5,463 nt of DNA from Dehalococcoidia bacterium (GCA_030612345.1 JAUWOB010000074.1:1-5463); one strand, 5' to 3'. Shown: positions 1 through 5,273, counted from the first letter of the stretch. The notes: generated by a model from the sequence alone, not told the origin. Made by a program: numbers and translations.

Positions 1-848
1 GTCTCCTCTCTCCGGATGAGGCAAAAGATCTCAATCCTCTTATCTATCTCGGGCACATACAGGTAACTCATATTCTCGACCACGCCCAGAACACGCTTGT
101 CCATTTTCCGGGCCATGTTCACCGCCTTGCGCACAATCATCTTAACCAGATCCTGAGGAGTGAAAACGACGATTACGCCCGAAATCGGAAACGACTGCAT
201 GAGTGTTAGCGGCGCGTCTGCAGTCCCCGGCGGCAGGTCAACAATCAGATAATCAAGTTTGCCCCAGAGTACGTCCTCGCCAAACTGCTTGATTGTATTT
301 CCAATCAGAGGTCCGCGCCAGATAACGGCATCATCCTCACTGGGCAGGAGAAGGTTGATGGACATGACCTCAATCCCTGACCTCGAGAGCACCGGCAGTA
401 TTCCACTTTCGTTGCCGCTGGGCCGCGCGCTGAGTCCGAACATCTTAGGTATGCTAGGGCCGGTAATATCGGCATCCAGAATGCCCATCTCATAGCCCTT
501 ACGTTTCAGAGCGATGGCGAGCAGACTTGATACCAGAGATTTGCCCACTCCTCCTTTACCGCTCATCACGGCTACGATGTGATCTATCTCGTTGAGGTCC
601 TTGGCCCTGGCAGCAGTATATTCTATGTTGGCCTCATCGACTTCGGGTAGCTTCTCGATGACTTCCTTGACCCTGGTTTTGATCCAGTCCTGGGCGTCCG
701 GGAGCAATCCTGTCGAGGCCAGAGTAATGTTCACTTTCTTATCAGAAGTGGCCACCTTACGCACGAGGTTCATCTCGACTATGCTGCGTTTGACAGTAGG
801 CACCGGTACTGCTGCCAGGCTTTCTCTTACTTGCTCTTCATTTGCCAT
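1..848 (-). CDS. mrp: Mrp/NBP35-family P-loop ATPase (iron-sulfur carrier type), 3' end cut by window edge
   Basis: The frame stays open from ATG at 848 to the left edge, giving 282 complete residues of a longer protein. Residues 1-80 resemble a MIP18/DUF59-like domain. The deviant Walker A motif GKGGVGKS is at 97-104, GILDADITGPS at 122-132, WRGPL at 177-181 and the Walker B-like DYLIVDLPPGTAD at 199-211. NMSY at 259-262 is the usual family landmark. Mrp proteins bind ATP and carry or transfer Fe-S clusters in the cytoplasm. After NMSY the usual CxxC cluster ligand is absent (YVPEIDKRIEIF instead), and the sequence FCLIRREE near the edge has drifted from the common FGxSxGEE. The start is supported by GGAG eight bases upstream. 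It is the last visible gene of the operon, 23 bp after the NifX-like gene. In Desulfovibrio, an Mrp with a C-terminal NifX-type domain serves the orange protein; whether such a domain follows here lies outside the window. Confidence 0.93.
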   Translation of the reverse strand, partial: MANEEQVRESLAAVPVPTVKRSIVEMNLVRKVATSDKKVNITLASTGLLPDAQDWIKTRVKEVIEKLPEVDEANIEYTAARAKDLNEIDHIVAVMSGKGGVGKSLVSSLLAIALKRKGYEMGILDADITGPSIPKMFGLSARPSGNESGILPVLSRSGIEVMSINLLLPSEDDAVIWRGPLIGNTIKQFGEDVLWGKLDYLIVDLPPGTADAPLTLMQSFPISGVIVVFTPQDLVKMIVRKAVNMARKMDKRVLGVVENMSYLYVPEIDKRIEIFCLIRREE

Positions 849-871
849 AGGTGTCGCTCCATTTCCATCTA

Positions 872-1210
872 CTAGTGGTCACAGATGTTACCCTCTGTAG
901 CTAGCTGGCCCTTGAGATAATTGAGAACTGCCTTCTCCGGATCGCTTTCCACAGCACCGACGATGACTCCTATGCGGTGTTGCTGGAAAAGGCTTTGCGC
1001 CCGCGAGCCCATGCCACCGGCAATCACAAAGGCCACGCCCTGTTCTGCCAGCCACTCCGGAAGAAGCCCCGGCTGATGTCCCGGCGACGGGATAAGCACT
1101 TTTCCGATTATCTCCTGCTTCTTTTCATCGGCATCGATCAAGGCGAAATATTCGCAATGACCGAAGTGCGGCGATACCATCCCGCCGCTTACCGGTATAG
1201 CGTATCTCAT
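872..1210 (-). CDS. NifX/NifB C-terminal-like protein (dinitrogenase Fe-Mo cofactor biosynthesis family), compact form
   Basis: This encodes 112 residues, essentially one NifX-type domain. An upstream in-frame start at 1279 would overlap the FmdB gene. The ATG at 1208-1210 is preferred because a strong GGAGGT lies five bases before it and the protein then begins MRYAIPV like its relatives. Visible landmarks are GGMVSPHFGHCEYFALID (residues 9-26), PGHQPGLLPEWL (43-54), the glycine loop GGMGSRA (65-71), GVIVGA (81-86) and a C-terminal NICDH ending. Members bind FeMo-co-type, Fe-S or Mo-Cu clusters. His15, His18, Cys19, His45, Cys110 and His112 are possible ligands, by inference only. It lies between the FmdB and mrp genes in the operon and probably acts as a cofactor-holding partner of the ATPases. 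It is not evidence for nitrogen fixation, since no nif structural genes are present. Confidence 0.92.
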   Translation of the reverse strand: MRYAIPVSGGMVSPHFGHCEYFALIDADEKKQEIIGKVLIPSPGHQPGLLPEWLAEQGVAFVIAGGMGSRAQSLFQQHRIGVIVGAVESDPEKAVLNYLKGQLATEGNICDH

Positions 1211-1245
1211 AATAACCTCCGTCTGTTGTTTGTTATTCCAGTCCC

Positions 1246-1482
1246 CTAGTGCCGCCGGCAGGTGTCTCCGGTCGAGCAAGGCGGTGTGTCACAACGCTCG
1301 GCCTGGCCACAGCAGGTAGTGCCAGGGGCCTGACTGCTCGTTTTAATCACATATGATGAGGTCATGAGCCTCTCCAGGTCAGCGCTGCCGCAATCGGGGC
1401 AACGCGGGGTTTGCCCGCTACCCCGGACGAATACCTCCGATACCTTGCCGCACTGGAGACATCTGAAGTCGTGAATTGGCAT
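1246..1482 (-). CDS. FmdB-type zinc-ribbon protein with Cys-rich tail
   Basis: This 78-residue protein begins MPIHDFRCLQCG, the characteristic opening of FmdB-family putative regulatory proteins. Two CxxC knuckles (Cys8/Cys11 and Cys28/Cys31) form a zinc ribbon within residues 1-40. The C-terminal part, from about residue 53, is unusual in carrying five more cysteines (57, 58, 64, 69, 75) in a short disordered-looking tail ending CRRH. The start ATG follows GGAG at a rather long spacing of 12 bases. The gene sits 94 bp after the second MinD-type ATPase, the widest gap in the operon, and 35 bp before the compact NifX gene. The FmdB family has no firmly established biochemical role: it was first noted with formamidase and is often called a regulator. 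Here the extra cysteines suggest metal or cluster binding, an inference. Confidence 0.88.
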   Translation of the reverse strand: MPIHDFRCLQCGKVSEVFVRGSGQTPRCPDCGSADLERLMTSSYVIKTSSQAPGTTCCGQAERCDTPPCSTGDTCRRH

Positions 1483-1576
1483 CTTTTACACTAGCTCCTT
1501 TCCAAACTTGTTTTTCGTGCCATAGCCTGCCTTATTAGTCGACGCATCGGGTCGGGCTGCTCAGCAGACAAGAAGC

Positions 1577-2449
1577 CTAGGTCTTGCCCCCCTTTGTTAG
1601 AATCATCAAAAGCCTGCGCCACATTCCTTCTATCTCCCGAGTGACGTTGCCATTAGAGTATTCCACCAGTGGCACTCCTTGCACAATTGATTCAGTGACA
1701 ACGTTATCAAAAGGAACTCTGCCCACTACCTTGACTCCCTGGCTAAGACATTGGCTCTCAATCTGCCTCGTGTTCTCCTCATTCAAGTCATATTTGTTGA
1801 TGCAGACCATGGCCGGAACTCCGAAGTGGCGGCAGACGCCGAGCACTCTCTCCAGATCGTGCATCCCGGAGAGGCTGGGCTCAGTAACCAGAAGGGCCAG
1901 CCCTGCTCCAGAGAGAGATGATATTACAGGGCAGCCAATGCCCGGCGGTCCATCACTGATAATATACTCAAAACCCCCTTCTTCAGCAATATGCCTGGCC
2001 TGCTGCCTGACTACTGCCACCAGTTTCCCTGAATTCTCCTGAGCTATGCCCAGTCGGGCATGAACAAGAGGACCATATCTGGTATCTGAGATGTACCAGT
2101 ATCCGGCCATGTTTTCCTTCATACTTATGGCTTCAGTCGGGCATACATGGGAACAAAAGCCGCAGCCCTCACAAGATACTGCGTCAATCCGGAAATCCTT
2201 GATAGCGTTGAAGCGGCAAAGCTCCTGGCAGAGGCCGCACCCATTGCACCTCTCTGCATCAATGTGGGCTACCTGACCACTCCAGAACTCATTTTGCTGT
2301 CTCTCTGCAGGACTGAGTAGCAGATGAAGGTCTGCCGCGTCAACATCGCAGTCGGCAAGCACCTTTCTTTCTACCAGAGCCGCCAGCGAGCCCACGATGG
2401 TGGTCTTGCCTGTGCCGCCTTTACCGCTCAGGACTACGACTTCTTTCAT
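1577..2449 (-). CDS. MinD-superfamily P-loop ATPase with inserted ferredoxin domain (second of a pair)
   Basis: This 290-residue protein has the complete deviant Walker A motif SGKGGTGKT at residues 8-16, including the signature Lys10. The switch sequence ADCDVDAADLH follows at 32-42. An inserted 2x[4Fe-4S] ferredoxin domain spans about 60-110, with cysteines 68/71/74/78 and 93/96/99/103. The Walker B-like segment SDGPPGIGCPV is at 165-175 and LLVTEPSLSG follows. This is the cytoplasmic ATPase family that, in Desulfovibrio, forms part of the orange protein complex. It probably couples ATP hydrolysis to cluster or electron transfer to a partner. Its start overlaps the end of the preceding sister ATPase gene by 29 bp, with GGAG seven bases before the ATG, so the two are probably translationally coupled and the products may form a heterodimer. 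Confidence 0.95.
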   Translation of the reverse strand: MKEVVVLSGKGGTGKTTIVGSLAALVERKVLADCDVDAADLHLLLSPAERQQNEFWSGQVAHIDAERCNGCGLCQELCRFNAIKDFRIDAVSCEGCGFCSHVCPTEAISMKENMAGYWYISDTRYGPLVHARLGIAQENSGKLVAVVRQQARHIAEEGGFEYIISDGPPGIGCPVISSLSGAGLALLVTEPSLSGMHDLERVLGVCRHFGVPAMVCINKYDLNEENTRQIESQCLSQGVKVVGRVPFDNVVTESIVQGVPLVEYSNGNVTREIEGMWRRLLMILTKGGKT

Positions 2450-3290
2450 CTATTATCTCCGCGATCTTGTCAAAAAGCTGCAGGAAGCTGCTTTTCGACA
2501 GTGGTATACCAGCGACCAAAGCTATGCCCCGTGAGTATAGGCGGGCGATTTCCATGTCTAATGGGATGGTAAGCAGGATGGGTATGCTCTCTTGCTCACA
2601 GTACTCCTCCACCTTGTTATCACCAACGCCGACACGGTTGAGCACGACGCCGCAGGCGATACCGAGTTTCCTCACCGTTTCCACGGCAAGGGCTAGGTCA
2701 TTCAGCCCAAAAGGAGTAGGCTCGGTTACCAGAAGGCAGAGATCGCTGCCCTTGATTGCCTCTACTACGGGGCAGGATGTGCCCGGCGGAACATCTATGA
2801 TGATCACTGTGTCATCCTTGTTGGCATACTCCTTCACCTTTCTGATCACCGGTGGCGCCATCGCCTCACCCACCGCCAGTCTGCCCTGGACAAAGCCCAG
2901 GGCATCTGAGTGTCCCCACTCAACAACCCCTATCTGGCGGCTCTCCTCAGTGATAGCCTTCTCCGGGCAGAGGTAACAGCAGGCACCACACCCGTGACAG
3001 AGTTGAGGGAAGGTCAGCACATGGTTGCCGAGCACGGCAGTGGCATGATAGGCACACACCTGGGCGCACTTGCCGCAGTAGGTACACTTCGCTTCGTCTA
3101 CCCTGGGCACGAGAATCGATACCGCTTTGCTCCCGGCGATTTCGGGTCTCAGAAACACATGGTCGTTCGGTTCCTCCACATCGCAGTCGAGCAGCTGAAC
3201 CTTAGAGTCAGCGCTTAGCGAAAGAGCTAAGCTAGTAGCGACCAGCGTCTTTCCCGTGCCACCCTGCCCGCTGGCAACGGATATTACCAT
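2421..3290 (-). CDS. MinD-superfamily P-loop ATPase with inserted ferredoxin domain (first of a pair, signature Lys replaced by Gln)
   Basis: This 289-residue protein is a paralogue of its downstream neighbour with the same architecture. The P-loop is SGQGGTGKT at residues 7-15, LLDCDVEEPN is at 33-42, and the ferredoxin insert has cysteines 69/72/75/79 and 98/101/104/108, with an extra Cys105. The Walker B-like IIIDVPPGTSCPV is at 163-175 and LLVTEPTPFGLNDL follows. The codon for residue 9 is CAG, so the signature lysine of the deviant Walker A motif is Gln; the catalytic Lys14 is kept. In related ATPases the signature lysine reaches into the partner's active site, so this subunit may be an unequal partner in a heterodimer. 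The ATG starts one base after the stop of the zinc-ribbon gene, with AGGGA as the ribosome site inside that gene. Function is probably ATP-driven cofactor or cluster handling. Confidence 0.95.
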   Translation of the reverse strand: MVISVASGQGGTGKTLVATSLALSLSADSKVQLLDCDVEEPNDHVFLRPEIAGSKAVSILVPRVDEAKCTYCGKCAQVCAYHATAVLGNHVLTFPQLCHGCGACCYLCPEKAITEESRQIGVVEWGHSDALGFVQGRLAVGEAMAPPVIRKVKEYANKDDTVIIIDVPPGTSCPVVEAIKGSDLCLLVTEPTPFGLNDLALAVETVRKLGIACGVVLNRVGVGDNKVEEYCEQESIPILLTIPLDMEIARLYSRGIALVAGIPLSKSSFLQLFDKIAEIIDERSRSPER

Positions 3291-3291
3291 G

Positions 3292-3516
3292 CTATTCCCT
3301 GGTCATCCTGGCACCACACTTGAAACACCTCAGGTCGTAGCAGGGAACACCTGTCTGGTGAGAGATACTTGCCCCGCAGCTGGGACAAACACAGATTCCA
3401 CTGGGGCCTGACCCAGGTCGGTCTCCGGCCATTCTTCCCATACCCCTGCCACGTCCTAGCCTCCTTCCTGATCCCGGCCCTTGACCAAAAGGTCCCGTGC
3501 CGTCTCCTCTAGGCAA
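3292..3516 (-). CDS. Small Gly/Arg-rich zinc-ribbon protein, TTG start
   Basis: This 74-residue protein opens MPRGDGTGPFGQGPGSG, followed by a Gly/Arg/Met-rich stretch to about residue 38. It ends in a zinc ribbon with Cys44xxCys47 and Cys64xxCys67, with additional Cys42, His53 and Cys59. The N-terminal GTGPxGxGP motif matches the opening of DUF5320-type proteins, and small proteins of this shape regularly accompany NifX and MinD-type ATPase genes in anaerobes. The start is TTG, three bases after the stop of the NifX-like gene. An AGAGGTGA ribosome site overlaps that stop, which makes this start convincing and suggests coupled translation. The stop lies one base before the ATPase ATG. Its function is unknown; a scaffold or metal-binding accessory is an inference from the cysteines and context. 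Confidence 0.85.
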   Translation of the reverse strand: MPRGDGTGPFGQGPGSGRRLGRGRGMGRMAGDRPGSGPSGICVCPSCGASISHQTGVPCYDLRCFKCGARMTRE

Positions 3517-3519
3517 AAC

Positions 3520-3527
3520 TCACCTCT
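3520..3527 (-). promoter_or_regulatory. Ribosome-binding site overlapping a stop and deciding a TTG start
   Basis: AGAGGTGA contains the TGA stop of the NifX-like gene (3520-3522) and lies three bases before the TTG start at 3516. No suitable ATG exists nearby in that frame, so this site fixes the TTG start of the small zinc-ribbon gene and points to stop-restart translation. Confidence 0.75.
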
Positions 3528-4077
3528 CTTTCTCCAGTGCTTCGATGCGACGTTGAATCTCGCTTAGCTGCTGCTTCATCATTTGGGTCTGAGATTTGAG
3601 CACCTCTATCTCTTCCTCAGGGCTCATTGCCTGAGGGGCTGCCTGGGGTATCATGCCTGGTTCCATGCCTCTGCCCATGCCCATACCCCTTCCTCCACCC
3701 GTGCCTGACCCCATACCCATCCCATAATGGGAGCCGACACTGGGTTGGGCATTCGGCTGGAGCCTGCCTGCCTTGTAAGCTTCAACGGCGTCTCGTATGC
3801 TGCCTGAAACACCGGTGACTACCTGCACCCCCGCTGCCGAAAGGGTCTGGTAAGCGTTGGGCCCGCAATTACCCGTGAGCACCACCTCTACCCCCTTATC
3901 GGCAATCATCTGGGCGGTGCTGATGCCTGCCCCGCCGGCAGCCATGGCGTTAGTATTCTCTAAGGCCTCAAACTCCATGCTCTGGGGGTCGACAATGCCG
4001 ACCTGCGGCCCTCTTCCAAAGCGAGGGTCACCTTCCGCCTCCCAGCCAGGAGCCGCCGCTGATACTGCGATTCTCAT
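3520..4077 (-). CDS. NifX-like cofactor-binding protein with Met/Gly-rich linker and C-terminal coiled coil
   Basis: This 185-residue protein has three parts. Residues 1-105 form a NifX/NifB C-terminal-type domain, with DPRFGRGPQVGIVD (17-30), GGAGISTAQMIAD (48-60), LTGNCGPNA (67-75, containing Cys71) and AGVQVVTG (82-89). Residues 115-145 are a low-complexity Gly/Met/Arg linker with methionines at 120, 122, 132, 134, 138 and 142. Residues 152-185 are a charged heptad-like coiled coil. The family holds Fe-Mo, Fe-S or Mo-Cu clusters, the last in the Desulfovibrio orange protein. The single Cys71 and the methionine-rich linker are possible metal ligands, by inference. AGAGGTG lies just before the ATG, and the gene is 18 bp after the DUF5320-type gene. 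The coiled coil is homologous to the one in that neighbour, suggesting the two products assemble together. Confidence 0.93.
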   Translation of the reverse strand: MRIAVSAAAPGWEAEGDPRFGRGPQVGIVDPQSMEFEALENTNAMAAGGAGISTAQMIADKGVEVVLTGNCGPNAYQTLSAAGVQVVTGVSGSIRDAVEAYKAGRLQPNAQPSVGSHYGMGMGSGTGGGRGMGMGRGMEPGMIPQAAPQAMSPEEEIEVLKSQTQMMKQQLSEIQRRIEALEKER

Positions 4078-4095
4078 AATGCACCTCTTTCCAAT

Positions 4096-4449
4096 TTACT
4101 CGGTCTCCAGTTCTTCTATTCTGGTCTGTATTTCCTCCAACTGTCCCTTGATTGCTTCCGCCTGGTCCCTCAGGGAATCCAGTTCCTGCTCTCGGGTCAT
4201 CTGGGGAGCATAGGGGTAGGCTCCTGGCACTCCTGCCACGGGCGCCCCAGGATAACCATATGGCACAGGCCCCGCATAAGGCACGCCCATGCCAAACCGG
4301 TATCCCCTTCCCAAGCCATATCCTCGCCCAAAACCATATCCCCCGCCGAAACTAGACATGCGCCGTATCCCCGAGGGACGGCAGAAACCTCTGCCTCCTC
4401 CTGTCATCGGTCCCATTCCACGTGGTCCCGTTCCATCAAATCCTGGCAT
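4096..4449 (-). CDS. DUF5320-type Gly/Tyr-rich protein with C-terminal coiled coil
   Basis: This 117-residue protein begins MPGFDGTGPRGMGPMTGGGRGFC, the recognisable opening of DUF5320-type proteins. The middle is low complexity. Three tandem hexapeptides of the form GY(G/R)(F/L)G(R/M) occupy residues 37-54, followed by a Pro/Gly/Tyr/Ala-rich stretch to about 82. Residues 84-117 form a coiled coil rich in Glu, Gln, Leu and Ile. One cysteine (Cys23) is present; there is no signal peptide or membrane segment. A perfect Shine-Dalgarno sequence, AAAGGAGGTGA at 4453-4463, precedes the ATG, so this product may be made in large amounts. It lies 24 bp after the DUF134 gene and 18 bp before the NifX-like gene, with which it shares the coiled coil. 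Function is unknown; a scaffold for the NifX protein is my inference. Confidence 0.88.
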   Translation of the reverse strand: MPGFDGTGPRGMGPMTGGGRGFCRPSGIRRMSSFGGGYGFGRGYGLGRGYRFGMGVPYAGPVPYGYPGAPVAGVPGAYPYAPQMTREQELDSLRDQAEAIKGQLEEIQTRIEELETE

Positions 4450-4452
4450 AGT

Positions 4453-4463
4453 TCACCTCCTTT
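4453..4463 (-). promoter_or_regulatory. Perfect Shine-Dalgarno site of the DUF5320-type gene
   Basis: AAAGGAGGTGA is fully complementary to the usual 16S rRNA 3' end and stands three bases before the ATG at 4449. It is the strongest ribosome site in the window and suggests high translation of the low-complexity coiled-coil protein relative to the regulator before it. Confidence 0.85.
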
Positions 4464-4473
4464 CTGTGTTCAT

Positions 4474-4950
4474 TCACCGTTGCCATCTGCCGCCGCGAAA
4501 TCTCCTGCCACATCCTCTACCTGGGCCGAATGGCGGCAAAGGCATGGGCTCGATATCATCACTGAAGCATACCGGGCAAGACAAAGGACGCTTCTCGGCC
4601 ATGGTCTCAAAAGGCACATTCCACTCATGTCCGTCATTGCCGCATCTGAAGGGACGCTGGGCAAGCTCGAAGTTGCCCCCCTCGATCTGGATTGCTTTGC
4701 CGTTGACCAGAGCATCAGCCAGTTTTCTTCTTGCCGAGTCCAATATGCGGTGGAAGGTAGGCCTGGAGATTCGCATCTGTTCAGCGCATTCCTCCTGCTC
4801 CAGTCCCTGCAGATCCCTAAGGCGGATCGACTCGAATTCCTCCAGGGAAAGGCGGACACCCTCGAGGCTATTCACCGGAATTCCCACCGGCCGGAAAGAG
4901 CCTACGCTCGGCAACTGCGCAACGCACCGCAATTTCGCTGGCCTGGCCAT
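4474..4950 (-). CDS. DUF134 (UPF0251) family helix-turn-helix protein with zinc-ribbon tail
   Basis: This encodes 158 residues. The N-terminal MARPAKLRCV and the segment VRLSLEEFESIRLRDLQGL (32-50) are typical of the UPF0251/DUF134 family. Residues about 50-80 (EECAEQMRISRPTFHRIL and onward) form a sigma-region-4-like helix-turn-helix that should bind DNA. A likely zinc site follows: Cys103, His108, Cys125, Cys128. The C-terminal tail from about residue 137 is Pro/Gly/Arg-rich with GPGRG, resembling the low-complexity parts of its neighbours. I chose ATG at 4948-4950 over the in-frame TTG directly before it, because relatives start at this methionine; GGAG is nine bases upstream. It is the first gene of the operon, directly behind the promoter and operator candidate, so it probably regulates the operon and itself. 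That role is inference; the family is poorly characterised. Confidence 0.93.
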   Translation of the reverse strand: MARPAKLRCVAQLPSVGSFRPVGIPVNSLEGVRLSLEEFESIRLRDLQGLEQEECAEQMRISRPTFHRILDSARRKLADALVNGKAIQIEGGNFELAQRPFRCGNDGHEWNVPFETMAEKRPLSCPVCFSDDIEPMPLPPFGPGRGCGRRFRGGRWQR

Positions 4951-4968
4951 CAATAATCACTCCATTTC

Positions 4969-5010
4969 TCGTTACAAATAATGAACATATGTCAATAACT
5001 ATTGTAACGA
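4969..5010. promoter_or_regulatory. Inverted repeat overlapping the promoter -10 and start site: candidate operator
   Basis: TCGTTACAA at 4969-4977 and TTGTAACGA at 5002-5010 are perfect 9-bp inverted arms separated by 24 bp, centred at about 4989.5. The right arm contains the -10 element, and the left arm lies downstream of the predicted start, so the repeat cannot form a full hairpin in the transcript and is better read as a DNA site. Arm centres are 33 bp apart, about three helical turns. A smaller palindrome, ACATATGT (4985-4992), sits in the middle. A repressor bound here would block the promoter; the DUF134 protein or the divergent Crp/Fnr-like protein are candidates, by inference. Confidence 0.6.
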
Positions 5011-5029
5011 ATCATGTCAAAACTGTCAA
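4990..5029 (-). repeat. Three direct copies of TTGACA on the minus strand
   Basis: TTGACA occurs on the minus strand at 5024-5029, 5015-5020 and 4990-4995. The first is the -35 box of the operon promoter. The second is offset by nine bases and has only a weak -10 partner at 17-bp spacing (TATTGA, 4992-4997). The third lies around the predicted start site. They could be alternative -35 elements or half-sites for a regulator; the sequence does not decide. Confidence 0.45.
5001..5029 (-). promoter_or_regulatory. Sigma70-type promoter of the minus-strand operon
   Basis: On the minus strand TTGACA (5024-5029) is followed by exactly 17 bases and then TACAAT (5001-5006), which is one mismatch from the consensus -10. 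Transcription would begin near 4994, leaving a leader of about 44 bases before the DUF134 gene at 4950. No comparable promoter is evident in the gaps between the downstream genes, so all nine genes could depend on it. Confidence 0.8.
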
Positions 5030-5189
5030 ATTCCGGCCACAGCCATCGTTGAGTGATAGGTCTTACGGATGTATCCAGAAACCAGGCGAAAGGCGGTGCC
5101 AGGCCTTGGCCCAGGTTAGGTGAGGCCTTTCTGGGAGGGCCTTTGTGCCGTGAGGCCAGGCAGTTGCCCGGCGCCAAACGTTCGTGGTT

Positions 5190-5217
5190 TTGAGATTTCG
5201 GCGATGACTGCTATGAT
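5190..5217 (+). promoter_or_regulatory. Candidate sigma70-type promoter of the plus-strand gene
   Basis: TTGAGA (5190-5195), a 16-base spacer and TATGAT (5212-5217) each differ by one base from the consensus boxes. Transcription would start near 5224, giving a leader of about 165 bases that includes the three hairpins before the ATG at 5389. The spacing is one base short of ideal and no other evidence supports it. Confidence 0.45.
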
Positions 5218-5273
5218 TCTCATGGTCTGGCAGCGTGGTGACAGATTGTGAATGGGAGGGTGTCTAGAAATGC

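Noticed and set aside
1211..1279. Upstream in-frame start extending the compact NifX protein by 23 residues
   Set aside because: The extension overlaps the FmdB coding end, does not resemble the family, and a strong Shine-Dalgarno site fits the ATG at 1210.
1516..1522. TGGCACG on the minus strand in the 94-bp gap before the FmdB gene, matching a sigma54 -24 element
   Set aside because: The required GC of the -12 element (TTGCA-like) is not at the correct spacing; the following bases are AAAAACAAG. The ORP analogy made it tempting, but the site is incomplete.
872..4077. NifX-type domains as evidence for nitrogen fixation
   Set aside because: No nifHDK, nifE, nifN or nifB genes are present; stand-alone NifX-type proteins are common in anaerobes that do not fix nitrogen.
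4289..4981. 230-codon plus-strand open frame opposite the DUF5320-type and DUF134 genes
   Set aside because: It is antisense to two genes with clear families and strong ribosome sites; the protein is Pro/Ser-rich and looks like a shadow of Gly-rich codons.
4992..5177. 61-codon minus-strand open frame in the intergenic region
   Set aside because: It has no recognisable domain and no good ribosome site, and its end runs through the operon promoter and operator candidate.
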